The notes below the pieces were generated by a model, which saw nothing but the letters and a program-made list of their open reading frames with translations, made no database searches and was not told where the DNA came from. From UBA5972 sp964588725 (GTDB taxonomy: Bacteria; Pseudomonadota; Alphaproteobacteria; Rhodobacterales; Rhodobacteraceae), in contig CAZPQL010000001.1 in assembly GCA_964588725.1 (NCBI GenBank), positions 30,371-94,370 of the forward strand: a stretch of 64,000 nt of DNA, in the 5' to 3' direction. The stretch's first letter is position 1; each line of letters opens with the position of its first letter. The position numbers and the translations under genes were made by a program. Positions 1 to 8,136 of the stretch are shown one piece after another.

Positions 1-251
1 TTGGCGCCCACGCCCTGCACGGTGATCAGCAAACGGTGCCATTCGCGCTCGGCCAACGTCGGGAACCCAAAAAGCTGCAGGTTGTCCTCGCGTACCAACA
101 GCTCGGTATAAAGCGCCACAACGCCCCCCCGGGCGGGCATCATCGCCAGCGTCGGTGCGGCGCAAAAAACCAGATACCCGACGCCCTGCACATCGATCAG
201 CGCGTGGTCGTCGGTCTTGTAATCCAGCCGTCCGGTAATTTTGCCAATCAT
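1..251 (-). CDS. ruvA: Holliday junction DNA helicase subunit RuvA (5' part, runs off window)
   Basis: The reverse strand from 251 reads MIGKITGRLDYK..., followed by IDVQGVGYLV and LYTELLVREDNLQLFGF. This is the N-terminal OB-fold of RuvA, which binds the four-way junction and loads the RuvB motor during branch migration. About 83 residues are visible, and the helix-hairpin-helix and RuvB-binding domains lie beyond base 1. The ATG overlaps the ruvC stop by 4 bp, so RuvC and RuvA are translationally coupled, the usual ruvC-ruvA-ruvB order. The identity is clear from the N-terminal sequence. Confidence 0.93.
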   Translation of the reverse strand, partial: MIGKITGRLDYKTDDHALIDVQGVGYLVFCAAPTLAMMPARGGVVALYTELLVREDNLQLFGFPTLAEREWHRLLITVQGVGA

Positions 252-763
252 GCGCGCGCCCTTTCCGCCCTGATGACTGCTGCGTCAAGACGACCGGCAA
301 AACGTGCGTTGTGGGCGTGGCAAATCGCTATGGCCAGCGCGTCAAAGGCGTCTTCGCCGTGAATCTTTACACCGGGAAACTGGCTTTGCACCATATGCGC
401 CACCTGTTGTTTCTGCGCGTGCCCCACACCGACCACTGTTTTCTTGACTGCGTTGGGGGCGTACTCTGACACGTTCAGCCCAAATTGCGCAGGCACCAGC
501 AACGCAATGGCGCGGGCCTGCGCCAGTTTGAGCGATGATGCACCGCTGGCATTCACAAAGGTTTGTTCAACCCCCGCCGTTTCGGGCACAAACCGCGCCA
601 ATATATCACTAAGTAAGCCATGCAAGTCGGCCAACCGCGACGGCAGGTTCTTGCCGCCGGCTTTCAAAACTCCGTTGGCAACATGGGTAACTTTGGTCCC
701 CGACACCTCGATCACGCCCCAACCGGTTTTCACCAGCCCCGGGTCGATACCTATGACACGCAT
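248..763 (-). CDS. ruvC: Crossover junction endodeoxyribonuclease RuvC
   Basis: This is the Holliday junction resolvase. The 171-residue protein matches the family length when started at the ATG at 763, giving MRVIGIDPGLVKTGWG. Upstream in-frame ATGs at 772 and 790 would add MMAYRGMGG and fit the family less well. The acidic catalytic residues are visible as D7 (IDPG), E66 (GVEQTF) and D138/D141 (HGEDAFDAL). An AGGGG lies about 10 bases before the chosen start. Its stop overlaps the ruvA ATG. It acts in the cytoplasm with RuvAB to cut recombination intermediates. Confidence 0.95.
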   Translation of the reverse strand: MRVIGIDPGLVKTGWGVIEVSGTKVTHVANGVLKAGGKNLPSRLADLHGLLSDILARFVPETAGVEQTFVNASGASSLKLAQARAIALLVPAQFGLNVSEYAPNAVKKTVVGVGHAQKQQVAHMVQSQFPGVKIHGEDAFDALAIAICHAHNARFAGRLDAAVIRAERARA

Positions 764-963
764 TCCGCCCATGCCCCTGTAAGCCATCATTTTTTATCGT
801 TGTGCCCAGCTCTAGCACGAAAGGGGAACATTGGCCAGCGCTCTATGCAGAAACTGCATTTCGGGCATGCAAAAATGATAATTGTACCGGCGATTTTTCA
901 GACCTAGGTGGGCTTTGTTACCGGCATTTCGTCGGCCACATTAAAACACATGGGAAACGCATC

Positions 964-1170
964 ATGGCACTCTACGAAACTACCCGCCCCGCGCCCTTTG
1001 GGGCCGTCACAACTTTTCGCATCGTCACGCTGATTGAAAAACCGATCGCGGCTTTCAAGGTATGGAACGATCTGCGCAAAACCCGGAACGATTTACTGCG
1101 GCTCAGTAATCGGGAACTGGCCGATATTGGTATGTTGCGCAGCGACATCGATCACCTGCGCCTGCGCTGA
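964..1170 (+). CDS. DUF1127 small protein
   Basis: A 68-residue basic protein beginning MALYETTRPAP. Its C-terminal helix LSNRELADIGMLRSDI is the DUF1127 signature (LxxRxLxDIGLxRxDI). The family is abundant in alphaproteobacteria. Members in related bacteria are known as small arginine-rich proteins that affect RNA turnover or phosphate-related physiology, but a role for this copy cannot be read from the sequence. The start is the only ATG giving a family-like length. It is divergent from ruvC, with about 200 bp between them, and is followed by a hairpin terminator, so it is probably monocistronic. Confidence 0.85.
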   Translation: MALYETTRPAPFGAVTTFRIVTLIEKPIAAFKVWNDLRKTRNDLLRLSNRELADIGMLRSDIDHLRLR

Positions 1171-1192
1171 TTCCCAGAATTACGGAAATTGG

Positions 1193-1222
1193 GGCCGCTT
1201 CATTGGTTGAGGCGGCCTTTTA
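1193..1222 (+). terminator. Probable intrinsic terminator of the DUF1127 gene
   Basis: GGCCGC at 1193-1198 pairs perfectly with GCGGCC at 1212-1217 around a 13-base loop, followed by TTTTA. It begins 22 bases past the stop at 1170. The T-run is short, so efficiency is uncertain. The opposite-strand gene ends at 1220. Confidence 0.55.
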
Positions 1223-1564
1223 CTTATTTGTGAAGCCTTCGATATAGGGTTCGATAAAGTCTTTCACAGCAAGCGTTACCGGATCGGGCGCCATAATCAG
1301 CCGCACATAGGTGCTGCCCGGCATTCCGCTGATATATTTATTCAGCCGAAGCGCGTAGGACTGTTCGCCAAGCAGCAAAATCAATGCAACCTTGAGCGCA
1401 ATCAAGGCCACCGCGATTTTCACCAAAAACCAGAACAGTCGGCGCAATACTCCGGGTCGGTGGCGACGCGGTTCACGCAGCGTTGTCCCCCGATTTCGGC
1501 GTTTGTGTTCTTTGTCGATCGATTTCAGCCGCTTCTGAAAATCCTTGAGATTGTCATCACCCAG
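1220..1564 (-). CDS. Small single-span membrane protein, apparent CTG start
   Basis: Reading from the CTG at 1564 gives 114 residues: a charged, lysine-rich N-terminal part (GDDNLKDFQKRLKSID, EHKRRNRG), a basic linker, one hydrophobic helix (LVKIAVALIALKVALILLL, about residues 46-64) and a polar C-terminus. From memory, Rhodobacteraceae have small proteins starting M-T-D-D-N-L-K in the same place, so the CTG would replace their ATG. An AGGGG sits 8 bases upstream. The frame has no ATG or GTG, and its only other usual start is a TTG at 1447 that would drop the conserved-looking first 39 residues. It overlaps the prmA stop by 8 bp, suggesting coupling. Function unknown. Confidence 0.6.
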   Translation of the reverse strand: MGDDNLKDFQKRLKSIDKEHKRRNRGTTLREPRRHRPGVLRRLFWFLVKIAVALIALKVALILLLGEQSYALRLNKYISGMPGSTYVRLIMAPDPVTLAVKDFIEPYIEGFTNK

Positions 1565-2444
1565 CGTCTCGTCCCCTTTTTCTTAAGGTCAAGGTGCTCC
1601 ATTCTCCTAACTTGAAATGGGCGTGCAGGTCAAATTTTTCGCGCGTGTAGACCGATATTATCGCGTCTGCCTGCGTGTTCAGAATACCTGAAAGAATCAC
1701 GTAACCCATTGGCGATACATGGGTATTCATGTCGGGCGCCAATGCTATCAGCGGCGATTTCAGGATATTGGCAAAAACCAGGTCAAAAGGCGCACGCGGT
1801 GTGATCTCGGTGTGGTCAAACCCTGCAAAGGTGACGCACGTCACGCGCCCTGACAGGTTGTTGCATGCCAGATTGGCCCGCGACGTGTCTATGGCCACCT
1901 GATCAATGTCGCCTGCAATGATGTTTGCTCTGGGCCAGATTTTGGCGGCTGCCATGGCAAGGACTGCTGTACCACAACCGATATCGGCCACGCTGGACGG
2001 GACAACGCCTTGACCGGCCAGTTCATCGAGCGCCTGCAAACACCCCTGCGTGGTGCCGTGATGTCCGGTGCCAAAAGCCATGGCCGCGTCAATCGCCAGC
2101 GGCACCACATCATCCGGAACGCGGTTGGCGTCGTGGCTGCCGTACACAAAAAACCGCCCCGCGCGCACCGGCGACAGTTCACGCCGCACCTTGGCGACCC
2201 AGTCCTGATCGGGTACTTCAGACACCACGAAGGGCCGTGAATCAAAAGCCGTGGCCAAAATCTGCAAAGCTGTCGCGTCGGGATTTTCGGCAAAATAGCC
2301 GCCTATTTCAAAATGACCCTTGCCGTCCTCGATTTCAAACACGCCAACACCTGTGGGTTCGGGGACCATGTTTTCGATCGCCAGACCGATCCGGTCTGCC
2401 GCGTCTTTATTGTCGACCGTGGTAAATGCCGTGAAACAGGGCAT
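1557..2444 (-). CDS. prmA: Ribosomal protein L11 methyltransferase PrmA
   Basis: This SAM-dependent enzyme methylates lysines and the N-terminus of ribosomal protein L11. The 295-residue protein has the family pattern AFGTGHHGTTQGCL at about 123-136, SAM motif I DIGCGTAVL at 154-162, and FANILKSPL in motif IV. The N-terminal ferredoxin-like substrate domain (residues 1 to about 80) is complete. The ATG at 2444 has only a weak ribosome site. It lies 26 bp behind msrA on the same strand, and its stop overlaps the start region of the small membrane protein. Confidence 0.93.
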   Translation of the reverse strand: MPCFTAFTTVDNKDAADRIGLAIENMVPEPTGVGVFEIEDGKGHFEIGGYFAENPDATALQILATAFDSRPFVVSEVPDQDWVAKVRRELSPVRAGRFFVYGSHDANRVPDDVVPLAIDAAMAFGTGHHGTTQGCLQALDELAGQGVVPSSVADIGCGTAVLAMAAAKIWPRANIIAGDIDQVAIDTSRANLACNNLSGRVTCVTFAGFDHTEITPRAPFDLVFANILKSPLIALAPDMNTHVSPMGYVILSGILNTQADAIISVYTREKFDLHAHFKLGEWSTLTLRKRGRDAG

Positions 2445-2470
2445 GGGCGTTCAATCTATGAATTGTGTTT

Positions 2471-3124
2471 CTAGCCGACGCCGATCCCGGCGGGGCACGA
2501 GACTCCGGTGCCGCCCAGCCCGCAATAGCCGCCCGGATTTTTGGCAAGATACTGTTGGTGATACTCTTCCGCAAAATAAAATTCCGGCGCGTCGATGATT
2601 TCGGTCGTGACCGTACCGTATCCCGCCCCCGAAAGTTTCCGTGCATAAGTTTCTTTAGACGTCACAGCCGCCGCCTTTTGCGCGGGCGACGTCGTATAAA
2701 CCCCCGAGCGGTACTGAGTGCCGCGGTCATTGCCCTGTCGCATCCCTTGCGTCGGATTGTGGCCCTGCCAAAACACCTGCAACAGTTCGCCAAAAGCCAC
2801 CTGTTCGGGTTGAAAAACCACTTTCACCACTTCGTTGTGGCCGGTTTGCCCCGAGCAGACTTCTTCATAAGTGGCGTTAGGCGTCTGGCCACCCATATAG
2901 CCCACAGATGTTACCCAGACTCTGTCGATCTGCCAAAACAGCCGTTCCGCTCCCCAAAAACAGCCCATACCAAAATATATGGTTTCGGCATCTTTGGGCG
3001 CGCCATCCTTCAGCGGTCTGCCGTTCACATAGTGCGTATCTGCCGTAAAGATCGCAGTGGCGCGGCCCGGCAACGCGTCACCCGGGTCAGGCAACCGATT
3101 TTTAAGGCTGGGTTGAAAAAACAT
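2471..3124 (-). CDS. msrA: Peptide-methionine (S)-S-oxide reductase MsrA
   Basis: This enzyme repairs oxidised methionine (S-sulfoxide) in proteins. The 217-residue protein carries the active-site motif GCFWG with catalytic C55, then YMGGQTPNATYEEVCSGQTGHNEVV. A C-terminal segment with C201 and C210 (YCGLGGTGVSCP) would supply the resolving cysteines, as in the longer MsrA type that uses thioredoxin. Starting at the ATG at 3124 includes the roughly 45-residue N-terminal extension typical of that type, and there is no signal peptide. It is first in a probable msrA-prmA-small protein transcript. A GGAGG-containing stretch lies just upstream. Confidence 0.95.
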   Translation of the reverse strand: MFFQPSLKNRLPDPGDALPGRATAIFTADTHYVNGRPLKDGAPKDAETIYFGMGCFWGAERLFWQIDRVWVTSVGYMGGQTPNATYEEVCSGQTGHNEVVKVVFQPEQVAFGELLQVFWQGHNPTQGMRQGNDRGTQYRSGVYTTSPAQKAAAVTSKETYARKLSGAGYGTVTTEIIDAPEFYFAEEYHQQYLAKNPGGYCGLGGTGVSCPAGIGVG

Positions 3125-3195
3125 GTCAAACCTCCTGGGGGGTGCGCCAAACCATAGGAGCCAAAGTGCGCAAGACGCAAGACCGCAAATGGCTT

Positions 3196-4557
3196 TTACG
3201 CAGTGCGCACCGGTTTGTCGGCAGCTGAAGATTGCACCAAATGACGCAAGAATACAGTGGCCAAAATAGTTGCGACGCTGCCCACGGCAATATTAGCCAG
3301 CGCCTGCCCGTGGATCGCACCGGGGGCCATAAGCCACCCGCTCATCAATAACGCGAACGGCCAGATCAACAGACCGTCGCGGGTCCAGTTCAGCAACGTC
3401 GAAAATATCGGGCGTCCCAGATTATTGAAAACCGCGTTGGCGATAAACAATGCGCCCACGAATACAAAACCACCGGCAGCCAAAGTGGTAAAGGCCGCAA
3501 CAACGTCGGCACCGGCACCGCCAATGCCAAAGGCGGCAATGGTAAAAGGCGTCAGATAGGCCAATAGCGACCACGCCAAAAATACATAAACCGCACAGAA
3601 AATCAGTGAATCGCGGTAGACTGCCCGCACGCGGTCCATTTTCCCGGCTCCGAAATTCTGCCCGATAATGCCGCCGATTGCGCCGGACAACGAAAATATA
3701 CCACCAAAAGCAACGACCGTGATACGACCGACAACCGCCCAGCCCGCCACAGCGCTGTCGCCATATTCCGCCACCACCTTGGTGAGCAGATAGTTGCCAA
3801 AAGGTGTCGACAGCTGCGCCAAAATGGCGGGAATGGCGACAATCAGAAATGGCCGCGCCAATCGGGTGAAATCCTGACGTGTGATTCGGGTGAGCATCTT
3901 ATGTACATACGCCAGATAATAAATCGCCAAGGCTGCGGTCAATGTACGGGCTATGACGCTGGCGACAGCCGCACCTTCGATCCCCAGATCCATCCAAACG
4001 ATCAGAACCGGGTCGATCACCATGGAAATCAGCCCCGAGACCATCGTGACCATCATGGAACGGTACGCGTCCCCTTTGGCCCGCAACAACGCTGTGCCCA
4101 CCATGCCCACGGCCATCATGGGTAGCGAAAAAAGCGTGATCAGCAAATAACTTGCCGCACTTGCTGCCGTTTCACCCCGCGCCCCGAGCACCGCCAAAAA
4201 CTCGTGGCGAAAATAAATGATGATCGCGGCAAATACGGCCTGCATGCCAACCGCCACCAGCGCGCTGACGACCGTCTGCCGCCGGGCCTCGTCCAACTTG
4301 CCCTGCCCGATCAGTTTTGACACGGTCGCGGTTGCGCCAATCATCAAACCGATGCCCAAAGAAATGGCAAAAAACTGTATGGTCCACGCGAACCCCAGCG
4401 CTGCGACCAGACTTTCCACACCAAGGGACGACACCCAGAACAGGTTCGCCGCATCGATCAGAAACATAAACGTCAGCCCGATCGAACCCGTCAAAGTCAT
4501 GCGCACCACATGACCCATGGTGGAACCGGTAACAAAACGGGCTTGTTCGCTGGCCAT
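3196..4557 (-). CDS. MATE family multidrug/cation antiporter
   Basis: An integral membrane protein of 453 residues with about twelve hydrophobic helices in two similar halves. The pattern is that of MatE transporters, which export drugs or metabolites in exchange for Na+ or H+. Family-like segments include IGLTFMFLIDAANLFWVSSLG near the N-terminus, ISLGIGLMIGATATVSKLIG, and in the second half GAIGGIIGQNFGAGKMDRVR. The ATG at 4557 lies only 4 bp after the stop of the upstream MFS gene, so the two transporters are very probably co-transcribed. The substrate cannot be told from sequence. Confidence 0.88.
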   Translation of the reverse strand: MASEQARFVTGSTMGHVVRMTLTGSIGLTFMFLIDAANLFWVSSLGVESLVAALGFAWTIQFFAISLGIGLMIGATATVSKLIGQGKLDEARRQTVVSALVAVGMQAVFAAIIIYFRHEFLAVLGARGETAASAASYLLITLFSLPMMAVGMVGTALLRAKGDAYRSMMVTMVSGLISMVIDPVLIVWMDLGIEGAAVASVIARTLTAALAIYYLAYVHKMLTRITRQDFTRLARPFLIVAIPAILAQLSTPFGNYLLTKVVAEYGDSAVAGWAVVGRITVVAFGGIFSLSGAIGGIIGQNFGAGKMDRVRAVYRDSLIFCAVYVFLAWSLLAYLTPFTIAAFGIGGAGADVVAAFTTLAAGGFVFVGALFIANAVFNNLGRPIFSTLLNWTRDGLLIWPFALLMSGWLMAPGAIHGQALANIAVGSVATILATVFLRHLVQSSAADKPVRTA

Positions 4558-4561
4558 AGAT

Positions 4562-5812
4562 TTACCGTGCAGCCATCGACAGGTTGCGCGCGGAAAAAAC
4601 GGTCTCGCTGCCGTGCTTTGGGTGGCGGGGAATAAGCAAGACCAACATCAGCGACATCAACGCCATCGCAGCAGCGAGCGCAAACACTGCCCCCGGCGAC
4701 GCAATCCACAAAAACCCCAATAAGACAGGCAGAAACACCGCCGAAATATGATTGATCGTGAAGGCCACGGCGGCTGTCGGTGCTATATCGGCACTGTCGG
4801 CGATTTTCTGAAAATAGGTTTTATGCGCGAACGCCAGCGAAAAAAACAAATGATCGACCACATAAAGCACCGCCGCCAAAACAGCGCCCCAGTCAAACAG
4901 GTAAATGCTGCCATAAAGCAGAAACACCACGACCAGCCCCGCATATTCAAATACCAGCGTGTTGCGCTCGCCAAAACGTGCCAAAAGCCGCCCCATGAGC
5001 GGCGCAAAAATGATGTTTGCAATATAGTTGATCAAAAACAGCCCGGTCAGCATATGCACCTGAAAGCCAAATCGTTCGACCATCATAAAGGCGGCAAACA
5101 CAATAAATATCTGGCGCCGCGCACCCGCCATGAACTGGATGGCATAATAAAGCCAGTAGCGCCGTCGCAGGATCATCTTTTTAAGCTGCGGATGCGGGGC
5201 TTCAAATTGTGGATAGGCAAAATAGCAAAACAGCGCCAGAACCACGGTTGCGCCCCCGCCAAGCCCGTAAGCCCAGCCATACGTCAGCCCCCAAAACCGC
5301 CAGCCCACAACTATCAACCCGTAGGCAACAAGGGACGCCCCCGAACCGGCGGCAACGATCCAGCCCAAAACCTGCGGGGCTTTTTTGATGTCCAGCCACT
5401 GCAACTGCAGCGACTGGTTGACGGTTTCATAATAGTGGAACCCGATGGACCCGATCATCGTTGTCACCAAAAGCCCGCCAAAACTGGGAAACCATGACGT
5501 GACCATTGTCGCCGCCCCCAACGCCAGCAGCGCCACGACACCCAGCACCTGCTCGCGCATGAACATGATGATCGCAATGACTCCGACGGCCAGAAATCCC
5601 GGAATTTCGCGTACCGTGTGCAACCAGCCAATTTTGACGCCGTCAAACTGCGCCGCCTCGATGACAAAGTTATTCAAAAGCGCGCTCCACACTGCAAATG
5701 CCATGGGCATCGCCGCCGCCATGACGAACAACAGCGCCATGGGCCGTCGCCAAAACGGCAGCGTCAAAGCCTGATTAAAGCTAAGAATTTGGCGGGAGCT
5801 CAACTTGAACAT
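4562..5812 (-). CDS. MFS transporter
   Basis: A 416-residue membrane protein with about twelve hydrophobic segments and MFS architecture, including a central basic loop (KKMILRRRYWLYY) between the halves. The ATG at 5812 is preferred; a GTG two codons upstream is also possible, and neither has a strong ribosome site. It is the first gene of a two-gene unit with the MATE exporter. I do not recognise a characterised subfamily. The wide 5' gap to rpsD (about 200 bp) holds a dispersed repeat and a hairpin. Confidence 0.8.
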   Translation of the reverse strand: MFKLSSRQILSFNQALTLPFWRRPMALLFVMAAAMPMAFAVWSALLNNFVIEAAQFDGVKIGWLHTVREIPGFLAVGVIAIIMFMREQVLGVVALLALGAATMVTSWFPSFGGLLVTTMIGSIGFHYYETVNQSLQLQWLDIKKAPQVLGWIVAAGSGASLVAYGLIVVGWRFWGLTYGWAYGLGGGATVVLALFCYFAYPQFEAPHPQLKKMILRRRYWLYYAIQFMAGARRQIFIVFAAFMMVERFGFQVHMLTGLFLINYIANIIFAPLMGRLLARFGERNTLVFEYAGLVVVFLLYGSIYLFDWGAVLAAVLYVVDHLFFSLAFAHKTYFQKIADSADIAPTAAVAFTINHISAVFLPVLLGFLWIASPGAVFALAAAMALMSLMLVLLIPRHPKHGSETVFSARNLSMAAR

Positions 5813-5885
5813 TGGCACAGGTTACACGCATTGACCGGGGATGCGAGGTCAATCGTTGTCTCCGGCGCGACAACTTTCAGATTTC

Positions 5886-5950
5886 GTTTTTGCAAGAATC
5901 GCACGCGCGGGGGGCCAGCGCCTCAAATCCCCGTTGGGGATTTGGAGCAC
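5886..5950 (+). repeat. Dispersed intergenic repeat, copy A
   Basis: GTTTTTGCAAGAATC, then a GC-rich block, then a hairpin with arms AAATCCCC/GGGGATTT and the tail GGAGCAC. It resembles the copies at 12671, 36658 and 30683 (reverse). It lies between the MFS gene start and the rpsD stop. It is the most diverged in its first half and has no same-strand gene upstream. Confidence 0.6.
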
Positions 5951-5963
5951 AGTCCGGCACGCA

Positions 5964-5978
5964 CCGGCCACAGGCCGG
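5964..5978. terminator. GC-rich hairpin downstream of rpsD
   Basis: CCGGCC, a 3-base loop, then GGCCGG forms a perfect 6-bp stem about 40 bases past the rpsD stop codon. There is no convincing T-run, so it may be a processing or attenuating hairpin, not a canonical terminator. Confidence 0.35.
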
Positions 5979-6017
5979 GCCGCAATAGATAACAAGCTTG
6001 AAACTTAGGTCAAAAAC

Positions 6018-6638
6018 TCAGTTTTTCGCGTAGTATTCCACCACCAGATTCGGCTCCATCATCACCGGATAAGGCACATCGCCCAAGCTTGGAGTGCGGA
6101 TGAATTCGGCAGTCATTTTACCATGATCGACGCCCAGATATTCGGGCACGTCGCGTTCGGGCGACCCAATAGCTTCCAGACACAGACCCATTTGTCTGGA
6201 CTTGTCGCGCACCTGCACTACGTCGCCTTCTTTGACGCGGTAAGATGGAATGTTGACCTTTTGGCCGTTCACACTCACGTGGCCGTGGTTTACGAACTGG
6301 CGCGCCGCAAAAATCGTCGGCACAAACTTGGCGCGGTAGACAACCGCATCAAGGCGGCGTTCGAGCAAACCAATCAAATTCTCGCCGGTGTCGCCGCGCA
6401 CGCGCTCGGCTTCTCCGTAAATGCGGCGGAACTGTTTTTCCGTCAGATCGCCGTAATAGCCTTTCAGCTTTTGCTTGGCGCGCAGCTGAATACCAAAATC
6501 CGACAGCTTGCCCTTGCGGCGCTGTCCGTGCTGGCCGGGTCCGTATTCGCGACGGTTGACGGGTGATTTGGGGCGGCCCCAGATGTTTTCGCCCATACGG
6601 CGATCAAGTTTATACTTGGCAGCGGTGCGTTTGGTCAC
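6018..6638 (-). CDS. rpsD: 30S ribosomal protein S4
   Basis: S4 is a primary 16S rRNA-binding protein that starts 30S assembly. The 206-residue protein starts at GTG 6638 (TKRTAAKYKLDRRMGENIWG), preceded by AAGGAGATC at ideal spacing; the in-frame codons further upstream are not family-like. The C-terminal S4 RNA-binding domain is seen as RLDAVVYRAKFVPTIFAARQ, then VNHGHVSVNGQKVNIPSYRV. The N-terminal zinc cysteines found in some S4 proteins are absent. It is monocistronic here, not in the alpha operon, and has its own strong promoter and structured leader. Confidence 0.98.
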   Translation of the reverse strand: MTKRTAAKYKLDRRMGENIWGRPKSPVNRREYGPGQHGQRRKGKLSDFGIQLRAKQKLKGYYGDLTEKQFRRIYGEAERVRGDTGENLIGLLERRLDAVVYRAKFVPTIFAARQFVNHGHVSVNGQKVNIPSYRVKEGDVVQVRDKSRQMGLCLEAIGSPERDVPEYLGVDHGKMTAEFIRTPSLGDVPYPVMMEPNLVVEYYAKN

Positions 6639-6789
6639 GGCTGATCTCCTTCGACTGAACAGCATCCCGCAGGACACCTATGAAGGGCGTTGTCCTTTCC
6701 GCGCCGGTATTCGTCTTGCGATACCGGCAGGGCGACAGGCATCCCCTTGCAGGGGCCACCAACACCATGTGGTCCGGCGTTCACCGGAT
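6639..6789 (-). promoter_or_regulatory. rpsD 5' leader with three consecutive hairpins
   Basis: With the start point expected near 6789, the untranslated leader is about 150 nt. It holds three stems: TCCGG/CCGGA at 6773-6788, CCCC/GGGG at 6743-6755, and a perfect 8-bp stem GCCGGTAT/ATACCGGC at 6703-6728. The AAGGAGATC ribosome site lies at about 6643-6651. S4 represses its own mRNA through a structured leader in enterobacteria, so an analogous autoregulatory element is a reasonable inference here, but no known motif was matched. Confidence 0.5.
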
Positions 6790-6795
6790 GCGCGC

Positions 6796-6823
6796 GTTAT
6801 AGGCACAACGGCGGGGGTGTCAA
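6796..6823 (-). promoter_or_regulatory. Strong sigma70-type promoter of rpsD
   Basis: On the reverse strand, TTGACA (6823-6818), a 16-bp spacer, then TATAAC (6801-6796). This is close to the housekeeping consensus and fits a highly expressed ribosomal gene. It places transcription start at about 6789. Confidence 0.7.
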
Positions 6824-6991
6824 CAGCTCTGATACGCCCACAGAATTTCGCGATTTGGCTGAAATATCGCTTTTCACCTGACGGATTTTGCGTTCAATCC
6901 AAGGCTGACCACGCATGCAAAACGCGCTCCGGTTCTTGGGTGATCGGATATTTCAGGCAGCGTTGCGCGCCTGGATTGTCGCGAAACGCTT
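6824..6991. other. Intergenic stretch, nothing recognised
   Basis: This is the rest of the 353-bp gap between rpsD and the Hint-domain gene. It holds no convincing ORF with a ribosome site, no tRNA-like fold and no repeat that I can see. Confidence 0.5.
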
Positions 6992-7966
6992 TTAACAACG
7001 CAGGATAGCCGCCTCATGTATGCTAAGCGCACGACGCGCCAAAGGCCCATAATGATAGGGCGACGCACGCAGTTCGGGAAACAGATTGTAAAGCTCGTCC
7101 AGTTGGTCCTGCGGCACCGCATTCAACAGCGAATGGCCCGGATGAAAACTTTCGGTTTCCACGCCGTTGGCCTCGATTATCTCGTGGCGATCAAATAGCA
7201 GGTGGATGTATTGCGTGCCCCTGATCTGATTGTCCACGGTGATCGTGCGGTCGTTGATCAAATCCTGCGCGGCCACCAGAACCTCGGGCGCGTTGAATAA
7301 TATTTCTGCGCGCGGACCCGCCACCACCATACGGTGCCGCGGCGAGACCCATAAATCCCTATCCGGCAACCGTGGTCCCAATGCGCCTTTGCGCAACCGA
7401 ACCGGACGTAGGTTTGACATCGCGACGAAACGCGCGCCGGTCATTTCACGCCGACCGATCCAGCGTAATACCTGTGGGCCGTTGTCGCGCGTCCTGACCA
7501 GATCCCCCACCTGCAGCGCCTCGACGGGTTTCACACCCGACGGAGTTTTGATCCATGTCCCGGTGGTAAAGCAAATGATACTGCTGCGCGGATCGTTGTA
7601 GGTGGTGACGCGCGACGGCGCGCGCGAGATTGCGTCAACGACGATCAGATCGGTACCGGGCGGCGGCACACTGTCTTCGAATGTTAACACCGGGTCGCTT
7701 TGCCCCAAAACCAGATCGTCAAACAAACCGGGGTCCACGTCGTTGACATGGATGACATGCCGACTGCCACGCCCCTTAACTTCGAAACTATAGTTGTAAA
7801 TCAATCCAAGTTCGCCCGCATAAAATGCAGTATGTTGATGATCGCTGTTCGCTTGGTAACACCAGCGGCTGCCGACGCCGATATTGACACGGTAGTCTGC
7901 CGCCGCGCCATTAATCGTTGTCTGCGCACCCCGAATCCTGGCCTGTTGCTGCTCTGCCCCGTGCAT
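6992..7966 (-). CDS. Hint (hedgehog/intein-like) domain protein
   Basis: A 324-residue protein from the ATG at 7966; a TTG at 7999 would add 11 residues. Residues 1 to about 130 form a unique domain without a signal peptide. The Hint_2-type domain starts at C132 in the motif ICFTTGTWIKTPSGVKPVE, continues with LQVGDLVRTRDNGPQVLRWIG, and includes SPRHRMVV. This family is common in Rhodobacteraceae. The Cys at the domain start could support self-cleavage as in Hedgehog, but the N/S/T/C+1 nucleophile of inteins is not evident, and activity and target are unknown. It stands alone between rpsD and the DUF374 gene. Confidence 0.8.
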   Translation of the reverse strand: MHGAEQQQARIRGAQTTINGAAADYRVNIGVGSRWCYQANSDHQHTAFYAGELGLIYNYSFEVKGRGSRHVIHVNDVDPGLFDDLVLGQSDPVLTFEDSVPPPGTDLIVVDAISRAPSRVTTYNDPRSSIICFTTGTWIKTPSGVKPVEALQVGDLVRTRDNGPQVLRWIGRREMTGARFVAMSNLRPVRLRKGALGPRLPDRDLWVSPRHRMVVAGPRAEILFNAPEVLVAAQDLINDRTITVDNQIRGTQYIHLLFDRHEIIEANGVETESFHPGHSLLNAVPQDQLDELYNLFPELRASPYHYGPLARRALSIHEAAILRC

Positions 7967-8136
7967 CCCACCGCCTGTTTTTCTTGTTGTTGCGGGCAAA
8001 TTAGCGCCGATCGCGCCGGCAAGATAGGGGTGTCATTGCGATTTTTAATAATTGTGATTAGGACACCGCCACAGGGCAGCCGGCCGCTGGCCGCAAAACC
8101 TTGATACCTCCCGCAGTCGGGTGCGAAAGGACGCCG

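Noticed and set aside
6639..6991. tRNA or other stable RNA in the rpsD upstream gap
   Set aside because: The hairpins do not form a cloverleaf and there is no CCA-type acceptor or T-loop; a leader is the better reading.
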